A stretch of DNA of 64,000 nucleotides from Dipteris shenzhenensis (lineage: Eukaryota; Polypodiophyta; Polypodiopsida; Gleicheniales), in assembly GCA_047967505.1 (NCBI GenBank), contig CM106539.1. One strand, written 5' to 3'. Below are positions 56,701-64,000 of the stretch, piece after piece. Both the position numbers and the translations under genes were made by a program. The notes under the pieces were generated by a model that made no database searches, was not told where the DNA came from, and saw nothing but the letters and a program-made list of their open reading frames with translations. Position 1 is the stretch's first letter. Every line of letters starts with the position of its first letter.

Positions 56701-56867
56701 ATGTAGGAAATAATTTCCTTTGATGTAGGATGATCTAGGCCACCCTCTCTCACATTCTATACAATAGAGGTCTTTCTCTGAAATCAATAGAACATTTTTC
56801 CATTTGGTTCCCACACTCTTCTCCATGATTTCCATCTTCTCTCCCATTCCCCAACAAAAAACTACAG

Positions 56868-57234
56868 GCAGACATTGCCTCATTCATAGACACATTGGAG
56901 ATCGTGGGATTCAAAGTAGAAGCCCCAAATTTTGAGGAGAGCATACCTGATTTGAAGGTAAGACTATAAAATTTATCATACACTTTGTATCAGTCCTTAA
57001 GTTTTTTTGTGATGTTTCCACAGTCAATTGTGTTTACCTGAGTTCAGTTTTTTGTTGTTTCAACATGTAGGCACAATTACGTGAAAAGTCTATTGTCTTT
57101 TAGACGAGGCAGCAACAATACTATTTTGCCAAAAAAATGATGGAAAGAGTCCAATCCAACTAGCCTCTTTGTATTTTCCCATCCCCACCAACAATTGCCA
57201 GTACAGAAGATGAGGGTTCAATTTCAACTAATAG
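56868..57234 (+). pseudogene. Captured exon-intron-exon fragment of a plant gene
   Basis: Exon 1 (56868-56957, 30 codons) has an acceptor after AACTACAG and a donor GTAAGA. It encodes ADIASFIDTLEIVGFKVEAP then NFEESIPDLK. The 113-bp intron (56958-57070) ends TTTCAACATGTAG. Exon 2 (57071-57234) continues in the same frame (AQLREKSIVF, stop, TRQQQYYFAKKMMERVQ, stop, PLCIFPSPPTIASTEDEG) and ends at a GTAAAG donor. The frame is kept across the splice and only two stops are present. It therefore looks like a piece of a real nuclear gene, with introns, carried or inserted in the Ty3 region. The helical, charged second exon could be part of a coiled coil. I do not recognise the gene. Confidence 0.55.
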
Positions 57235-57242
57235 GTAAAGGT

Positions 57243-57540
57243 TTTTCCCTCCTCCTCCCTCTCCCTCTCCCTCTCCCTCTCCCTCTCCCTCTCCCTTTCC
57301 CTCTCCCTCCCTCCCCCTCCCTCCTCCTCTCCCCTCCTCCGTCTTGCTCCTCCTCCTCCCTCCTCCCTCTCCCCTCCTCCTCCTCCTTCTGGCTCCTCCT
57401 TCCTCCTTCCTCTCCCCTCCTTCTCTAGCTACCCAGGATCCCTCTCCTCTGCTCCTCCCTCTTGCAGAATCTCTCCCCTCCTCCTCTCTCCTATAGCATC
57501 TCTCCCCTCCTCCTCCCTTCTACAGCAGCTCCTTGCTCAA
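57243..57540. repeat. (CTCCCT)n hexamer and CT-rich tract
   Basis: About eight near-perfect CTCCCT hexamers (57247-57300), then imperfect CTCC-rich sequence with repeated CTCTCCCCTCCTCCTC. It separates the captured exons from the copia fragment. Confidence 0.9.
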
Positions 57541-57579
57541 GATGATGATTTTGGGGAATCGAAGAAGGACTGAGCATGA

Positions 57580-60170
57580 CATTCCATCACACCCCTTTAA
57601 TGGGAATGTCCTTCCTCTGCGTCAAACCAAGAGCTTGTCGATGTTTCTTGAAAAGCTCTTTATCGAGTGGTTTGGTAAAGATGTTTGCAACATTCTCTTT
57701 GCTATCACAATGTTGCATTGTGATGTCACCAAGTAACACTCTTTCTCTGATGAAGTGCTCTCTGACATCAATGTGCTTTGTCTTGGAGTGATTTCTTGGC
57801 CAATGCTTGCGTCGATTGATTATCACAGTATATTGTTGTTGGCTTTGACTCATCAAAGTAATCTATTTCTGACAATAGACTTCTGAGCCATATAGCCTCA
57901 CATGCACCTGTAGTGAGTGCTCTATATTCTACTTCAGTCAAAGAAAAAGAAACAATTGGCTGTTTGTTTGACAACCATGATATAGCACCATGACCAAGGA
58001 AAAATGCGTATCCCTATGTGGGTCTCCTAGTCTCATGATCTCTGACATAGTCACTGTCACAGTATCCATGCAACCTTGGATGACTTCCTCTGTATTCTAT
58101 TCCAAACTGTCTTCTTGTACCTCTAATGTATCTCAAGACTCTTTTGGCTTCATTCCAGTGAGACTATTTTGGATTTGCCATAAATTGTGCTAGTGAACTT
58201 ATTGCATAACAGATATCTGAGTAAGTTTCCAACTCTATTCCGTGGGAGTGGCTGCAATCTTGCAATCTGCCATATGAAACTTCTTCAGGAGACTGTCAAT
58301 ATACTTGAGCTGACTCATGAAGGTGCTGTCTGAATCTCTCCAGAACTCAATTCCAAGACAATAGTGCATAAGTCCAAGATCTTTCATGTCAAACTTTGCT
58401 AATAAGTCTTGTTTTAGGTTTTTGATGAAGCTATCCTTGCTTTTGGTCACAATCAGATCATCTACGTATAAAAGTGCAATAGTAATGTCTTCCCCTCGAA
58501 CTTCATAGTAGAGAGTATGATCCGAATTGGACTTCATGTATCCTAGATTAGCAAAATATTTGTCGATTCTATTGTACCAACTTCTAGGTGCTTGCTTTAA
58601 GCCGTAGAGACTTTTCTTGAGATGGCAAACCTTATTCTCCTTTCCTGGTCCAACATAATCTGCTGGTTGTTGCATGTAGACTTCCTCGTCTAGATAACCA
58701 TTGAGAAAAGCATTCTTGACATCAAGCTGGTACACATTCCATCTGCTAAGTGTCACTAGTGATATCAAGAACCGTATGGAATCCATCTTTGCTACTGGAG
58801 CATAAGTCTCATCAAAATTCTGACCATATTGTTGTGCAAATCCTTTTGCAATTAGTCTAGCTTTGTATCTTTGAATACTGCCATTTGGATCGTACTTTAC
58901 TTTGTATACCCATTAGTTTGCGATGGCCTTCTTTCCTGGTAGAAGGTCGCATAATTCCCATGTGTTATTCTTATTCAAAGCATCCATTTCTTCATCCATA
59001 GTAGTTTGCTATTTTGGCTTTTCTACTGCATCTTCGAAGTACACTGGCTCTTCTATAGCCATGATGGTAGTCATAAGAGCATAGTTAGTGGTTTCAACCT
59101 GAATTGCTTTGCCTTTCTGAGCATATGTCAATCTGGCTGGTGATCTCCTTTCCCTAGTAGACCGTCTGAGCTGCTGGCAATTCTTGCTTTTCTCATCAAT
59201 CTTTTATGTAGATGACTGTGAAATCGGTGCGTTTATCGCTTGTGTGTTTGAGGTTTTCCATTTTGATTCCTCATCAAAGATTACATCTTCGGAGATAATG
59301 ACCTTGCGATTCATGGGATCACACAACTTGTATGCTTTACTTTCTTCACTGTAGCCAACCATGATGCATTTGCATGACTTCACATCCAATTTCCTATGAT
59401 GATCGTCATGTATGTGGGCATATGCTACGCAACCAAATATGCGGAGATGCCCAATGTGTGGCTTGTATCTAGTGAATGCTTCATAAGGTGTCATACCCTA
59501 TATCAGTTTGGTAGGAAGCCGATTAAGCAAGTAGTTTGTAGTGGCTATTGCTTCAGCCCAATACTGATTCAAAAGATGCTTCTCACTAAGCATTGCTATT
59601 TGCTAGAGTCCCATTCTTCCTTTCAGCTCTTGCATTCTGCTGAGGAGTATCTGCACAAGTGAATTGTCTTCGAATGCCGTGACTTTTGCAAAAATTCATG
59701 AATGCTGAAGACATGTATTCATTTCCTCTATCTGATCTCATGACTTTGACCTTTCTTACTATCTGGTTTTCTACCATGGCTTTCAATTCTTGAAATCTGG
59801 GAAAGATTTCAGATTTCTCTTTTAGAAAGTAGACCCAACAATATCTGCTATGGTCATCGATGAAAGTCAAGTAGTAAAGTGAACCATTGATGCTGTGGGT
59901 CTGGGCATAACCCCATACATCTATATGTATCAAATCAAGAATACCTTGTGCTTGAGAGATGCTTTTGCCAAAGTTGGTTCACTTTTGTTCGTCGAAACAG
60001 CATGCTTCACAAACTTTTCCAAGAAACTATAGTTTTGGAATCTTGATTGCCAAATTCCGATTCTTGAGATCTAGCAAGCTCTTGAAATTGACATGACCAT
60101 ATTTCTTGTGCCATTTTGCAGATAGTGGCATCTATTGCGGTTGAGATGACATGGCATGCATATCTAGTAC
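57580..60170 (-). pseudogene. pol: Copia pol fragment: gag-pre-integrase to RNase H
   Basis: Minus-strand order is clear. Gag-pre-integrase zinc region (60140-59960: WHKKYGHVNFKSLLDLKNRN, then CEACCF). Integrase core (59933-59500: IHIDVWG, FIDDHSRYCWVYFL, RSDRGNEYMS, QQNARAERKNG). Integrase C-terminal part (59494-59204: HRKLDVKSCKCIMVGYSEES). Reverse transcriptase (about 59000-58235: AKGFAQQYGQNFDETYAPVA, QLDVKNAFLNGYLDEEVYMQ, LYVDDLIVTKSKD, DMKDLGLMHYCLGIEF). RNase H (about 58150-57587: SFSLTEVEYRALTTGACEAI, YCDNQSTQALAKK, KTKHIDVREHFIRERV, NVANIFTKPL). The catalytic YVDD is intact, but several in-frame stops interrupt the frame. Gag, protease, LTRs, PBS and PPT are missing, so it is truncated at both ends. 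Confidence 0.9.
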
Positions 60171-60622
60171 TGTAGCTAGCATTCTATACAAGCGTCCCCA
60201 CATCATTGGTTGCGACTTACGCGCACAAAAATGCTTGTTGCCAATAGCCATTGACCGATTAGTTACCACTAATTTGCAAATATCTTTCCGCCATGACCTC
60301 CGATTGATGATTCAGCTACACTAACACATTTCCCTACACATGTGGGACAATCTTAGGCACATTATTAATTCAATGGTCCCCACATCACTAACACAACCCT
60401 AACCCTCCAAACACAACCACATCAACACCCGCAATTGCAGCAGAAACACCCTTTGCAACTCCTCACCCAATCTGCATGTAGCTACGCTCTGGCTAATGCC
60501 TTTGACTCCAACGCTCACCGAATCCGCATACAACTCCACTGCAACCACCACCTCCGACAATCCTCTTCCCTAATTCCCCCCCTGAAATTTAAGAAATATG
60601 TTTAACTCCTCCACGCCACAAC
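60171..60622. other. Junction between copia fragment and Ty3 gag
   Basis: No coding motif. A-, C- and T-rich with AACCCTAACCCTCC near 60404, which is too short to be telomeric. If the Ty3 gag belongs to LTR B, this would be leader sequence. Confidence 0.35.
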
Positions 60623-61795
60623 ATGGCTGGACGCTATTGCGATAATGATGGGGATATTGATGTCGATGCAGAGGCTGACAATTTCTTTTATCATAGAAAT
60701 AATAACAATCAAGGCAGGCGCCCCTTGGGAAGGTGTCGAAATAAGGGAAATAAAAGAATCCCCTAATTTTACCGTGAAAAAGATTAGCAGCTATGAAACA
60801 TTTAGTGCTACTCATGCGGAAGCCATTGACATCGAGGATGGCATGACCGACTCTGACACTAGCAGTGATGATGGAGATCCAGTGCATGAGATAAGTGCTC
60901 TAAAAAGGGAAAATCCAAGTCCAATGTCGAAACATCAAATGAAGATCGCCTAGAGGCCATGACCATGAAGCTGAAAGAAGACATGATGCAGGCCATGGAA
61001 CAAAAGCTTCACTTGTCTCAATCGCCATCTCAGACTTATCCACAGCGAGGAAATGTCTGGTGTCCACACTGCATGGCCAATCATACAGAAAATGAGTGCT
61101 CGGTCCTAAGAGCCGAGATCACTGCACAAGCAAATCCACTGCCAAGGTTGTGGTGCCATATCTACGTCATCGATGGCCATGATGAAAACAATTGCATTTT
61201 CAATATGCGCAACAACCTGCCTCGACCTCAACAATACCAACCGGCACTCATGCCAATGTACAGGCAACCGGCACTTGCACAAGCACCCCTAGCTTTGAGG
61301 CTAAATCCCATTCCTGTTCGGACACAAGTCCCACAATTACTCAGGAATCCGAACCCACAACCATATCCAAGAGCGCCAAATCTAGCTCCTCAGGCATCTC
61401 CAATACATCAATTACAAGCCGAGGATGTAGATTCGCCATTTGAGTATGAAGCAGAGTACCCAGTGTACTATGTAGAAGGTGCAGAGGGACTAATACTAGT
61501 CTATGCAAATCAAGTACGTCCCAACACATATCAAGCACCAATCAAGTGCTACAGTTGTGGAGAAAATAACCAAATCGCAGAGTGCCCTCATCGTGGTAGC
61601 CCCGCTACTTTCCAACCACTTTGTAGAGATTGTGGCATAGGACATGCCTGTATGGGTTGTCCCATGAAAAATAAGGTCCCACAACAAACAAAGGTTAAGC
61701 TTGACGTCTCAATCGGCATCATTGGGGTGGACCAGCAAAGCCAGGGACCGGCAAGCATAATATCACCACATGTGAATGTAATTACACGCCAGTAG
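60623..61795 (+). pseudogene. gag: Ty3 Gag with zinc knuckles (plus copy)
   Basis: A start at 60623 (MAGRYCDNDGDIDVDAEADN) opens 47 codons. A shifted frame carries on through WEGVEIREIKESPNFTVKKI and the acidic AEAIDIEDGMTDSDTSSDDG. The main ORF (60959-61795, 278 residues) has MMQAMEQKLHLS and a cysteine-histidine motif CPHCMANHTENEC. A proline-rich middle follows (about residues 85-145), then two more cysteine clusters, CYSCGENNQIAECPH and CRDCGIGHACMGC, and VKLDVSIGIIGV. Multiple CCHC-like clusters after a P/Q-rich linker fit Gag of the plant Tat-like Ty3 group. The same family is at 13510-15198 on the other strand, and this copy is better preserved. Confidence 0.7.
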
Positions 61796-62159
61796 AAAGA
61801 GGCCACCAAGGACCCTAACATTCCAACCCAACCAAAGCGACTTCTTAAAAAGAAAGCACAAGTGCCTCCACCTCCGCCAAGCAATAAGCAGCCAAGCTCA
61901 CATTAGCTCCCGAACCTCAAATAAAAGAAGCTCCATACCCAAATGTAGAAGTGGAGAAGGCTCATTTTCGAGCACGTCAACAATGGTTACAAAAGGAACA
62001 AGCTCAATTTGAGGCTGAGAGACAAGCTCAATCCATGACTTGGCTCCACAAAGTATTGATACTGTACTCGAGCCTCTGTTCCAACAATAGACTCTGCAAC
62101 ATAATGTACTGCCACATCAACTTGAAGGAGCCGCACTCTCTAGCATCCTGAGTCTCCCT

Positions 62160-63124
62160 GTGTTAATTCCCATCGGAATCCTCCTACGAAATTGTCCCAA
62201 TCTTTGGGAGAGTTTCAAAGGATGGATTGAACTCGCAAATCCCCCTCCACCTATGAACGACATCGAAGATATCCCTGTGCGGATGGGTGAGAGAGATGAC
62301 ATACACAACATTATTGTGCCTTTGATCCACAAGGCATATAATGAAGTCCAAGCCATAGTGGATGGTGGAGCAGGTGTAAATGTCCTATGAAAGGAGCTCT
62401 ACGATGAATGGGGTCTCCCACTAATGCAAAAGTCTAATTTCAACATACGCCTTACTGATGATTCACGGGCTAAACCCTTGGGAATAGTGAATGGTGTGTC
62501 AACAAAGGCGTAGGAGTCTGCTTTTTCCTGCAATTCACAATCTTGGATCTCCCCAAAAAATTCTATCAAATCATACTGAGACATCCTTGGTTACAAGAAT
62601 CATTAGTCCTCCATGACTGGGGAATTGATAGACTGACAATCCAGAATTGCGACACCACAGTCAGGGTGAATGTGGGGATAGGAGCTATAAAAATAATTGT
62701 GCCTAGAGCATTGGATGACACATCTTCAATGACAATCTCAAGCAAATCAGCTCCCCTGCAACAGCATGCCATAGCGGGCAATTCACAAAGCAATGTAAAT
62801 AACTGGATACAAACATTGGCAACCATCGACAACTGCCGTTCATTAGACCCCATCTTCTCACAGATAGATGCTAAGGTGCTACAGGTAGATCCTCCACTCA
62901 CACATGAAGAACCAATCGATCTAGAGGTGCCATTCTTTATGGCTGACCTCGAGTGGGATAATGAACTTGAAGAAGGTATCCATACCAATAATGACTCTGA
63001 TTTTCCTTGGGACCTTGAAACTGAGGCTGAGAATGCTGAAATTAAAGATCAAATCTTTGATAATGACTTAACCATTCTGCATGCCCTAATGGCAGTTGAG
63101 CTCCCAAAAGTTGAAACTCCATAG
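62160..63124 (+). pseudogene. Ty3 aspartic protease and linker (plus copy)
   Basis: The frame from 62160 has PIGILLRNCPNLWESFKGWI and ends EVQAIVDGGAGVNVL. The D-G-G-A-G-V-N-V-L match is the retropepsin active-site loop as found in Tat-like elements. After a stop come FNIRLTDDSRAKPLGIV (flap side) and, from 62543 in another frame, FYQIILRHPWL. That corresponds to the usual ILGRPWL near the protease end, with glycine replaced. The linker DDTSSMTIS and VNNWIQTLATIDN parallels the minus copy. The protease would cut Gag-Pol; stops and the altered end make this copy inactive. Confidence 0.7.
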
Positions 63125-63706
63125 TTGAATAACAGCAGAAGATCCTGCAAGAAAGCTGGAGGAAATCACAGAAAAGCCAAGGCCCGAACACTTCAATGAA
63201 TTCGAACGAGTATAAACAAGGATCGTTGAATTGTATCTTGCAAAGCCAGCTCCTCAAAATTAGAACCATCGCCTCTCGAATGGTCCCCTGAGGTACTAGA
63301 AGGAGTATGCATAGCAAATGAACCCTTACTTGGGAACACCTTACCAGTGGAAAAGTTAACCCACAGTTCCTAGTGTAAGAAGTTTAAAAAGTATAAGACA
63401 CAAGTGCGTATGAAGATCGATCAAGAGAATTCACCCAAAAAAAAAAAGGGGTCTCTAAGAGCCAAACAAATTGGTTATAATACTATGCCTCCTTGTACAC
63501 ATGGCACATGTCAGGCTAGTTCAACACCATCAAAGGCTGATCTTCAAGAAGTGCATGAGTACTTCAACAATAACACAAGTGGCAATGTCGCCATAGCAAT
63601 GCCAAGACCACTAAAAGAATATGAAGTTCAAGCTATGCTGCTAGAAACATTGGACAAAGTCCAATTCAACACAACCATAAATGGGAGCCGATTGCTCGCC
63701 GATTGA
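63125..63706 (+). pseudogene. Ty3 post-protease region, no reverse transcriptase reached
   Basis: Includes a broken stretch (63130-63330) and a 100-residue ORF (63404-63706) with QIGYNTMPPCTHGTCQASST and KEYEVQAMLLETLDKVQFNT. No RT motif appears before 64000; the element either ends here or continues beyond the window. Confidence 0.45.
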
Positions 63707-63778
63707 AGCGATACAACATCAACAGGCAAGCCATCCCCGATAATAATGAAGTTTTGGGAACCCCAAGTCTTCAATAGT

Positions 63779-63940
63779 TTTCACTAGATTGTTACACGTG
63801 CACTCACTAGCATATGCATGTTCTTGCGCATATAGTTTGCACTAGATTGTTATACGCGCTAGCATATGCACATTTTTGCACATAGGGTTTGCACTAGATT
63901 GTTACGTGCACACTCATTGGCATATGCATGTTTTTGCACA
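63779..63940. repeat. Three ~55-bp tandem repeats
   Basis: Units begin near 63779, 63836 and 63889. Each carries CACTAGATTGTTA, then GCATATGCA and TTTTTGC(A/G)CA. Substitutions and small indels separate the copies. Confidence 0.85.
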
Positions 63941-64000
63941 TTTAGGAAGACCTAATCAATTTTGTATTAGGGATGATTGAGTCTTAGTTTCCCTATTAAA

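Noticed and set aside
56319-56723. 134-residue proline/histidine-rich ORF and its G/W-rich reverse shadows
   Set aside because: Low-complexity CCACC/CCTCC sequence; both strands are open only because of base composition.
63779-63940. Regularly spaced repeats as a possible CRISPR array
   Set aside because: Units are contiguous, diverged and of different lengths with no unique spacers, and the DNA is plant nuclear.

Overview
This window looks like intergenic chromosomal DNA from a land plant with a large, repeat-packed nuclear genome. I infer a seed plant, quite possibly a gymnosperm, but no gene here fixes the species. The reasons are Ty1/copia and Ty3 LTR retrotransposons with plant-type primer-binding sites, plant LINE tails, a PIF/Harbinger transposon, and spliced gene fragments with GT/AG introns. 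Almost every coding segment carries stops or frameshifts. There is no bacterial gene organisation, no CRISPR array and no rRNA gene.

Layout, left to right. 1-4908: a decayed ORF (1166-4913, +) is split by a complete gag-only copia element (1472-4326, -) that keeps both LTRs, PBS, PPT and a perfect 5-bp target duplication. 4909-11400: a Ty3 LTR (copy A) with PBS and leader, itself carrying a 487-bp MITE-like insertion, then decayed sequence. 11410-15200: a minus-strand Ty3 element reduced to gag, protease and the integrase C-terminus. 15200-22700: mostly unrecognised, with a purine tract and a broken intron-containing gene fragment (19076-19937). 22700-25310: a copia PBS/LTR start and two well-formed 3' exons of a host-like gene (24322-24748, -). 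25312-28403: a copia LTR and PBS with a repetitive interior. 29655-30541: a LINE tail. 31317-41000: a cluster of one gag-only copia family, including a minus copy, a nearly intact plus copy (34970-39215) and two plus-strand 3' fragments. 42089-42285: a copia gag start. 46050-48844: a two-gene PIF/Harbinger transposon. 51580-51982: a second LINE tail. 54578-56415: Ty3 LTR copy B with leader. 56868-57234: a captured exon-intron-exon fragment. 57580-60170: a truncated copia pol (-). 60623-63706: Ty3 gag-protease (+), the same family as 11410-15200.

How the pieces relate. Three elements (1472-4326, 31317-34672 and 34970-39215) keep the cis-acting ends and a gag but no pol. That fits non-autonomous gag-only elements that would depend on reverse transcriptase and integrase made elsewhere. 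The only sizeable copia pol here (57580-60170) is broken, and nothing shows it belongs to the same family. The most useful points for follow-up are the gag-only elements, the odd 52-bp direct repeats flanking 34970-39215, the MITE in LTR A, the captured exons in the Ty3 region, the 21-bp hairpin near 43.5 kb, and the two intact exons near 24.5 kb.
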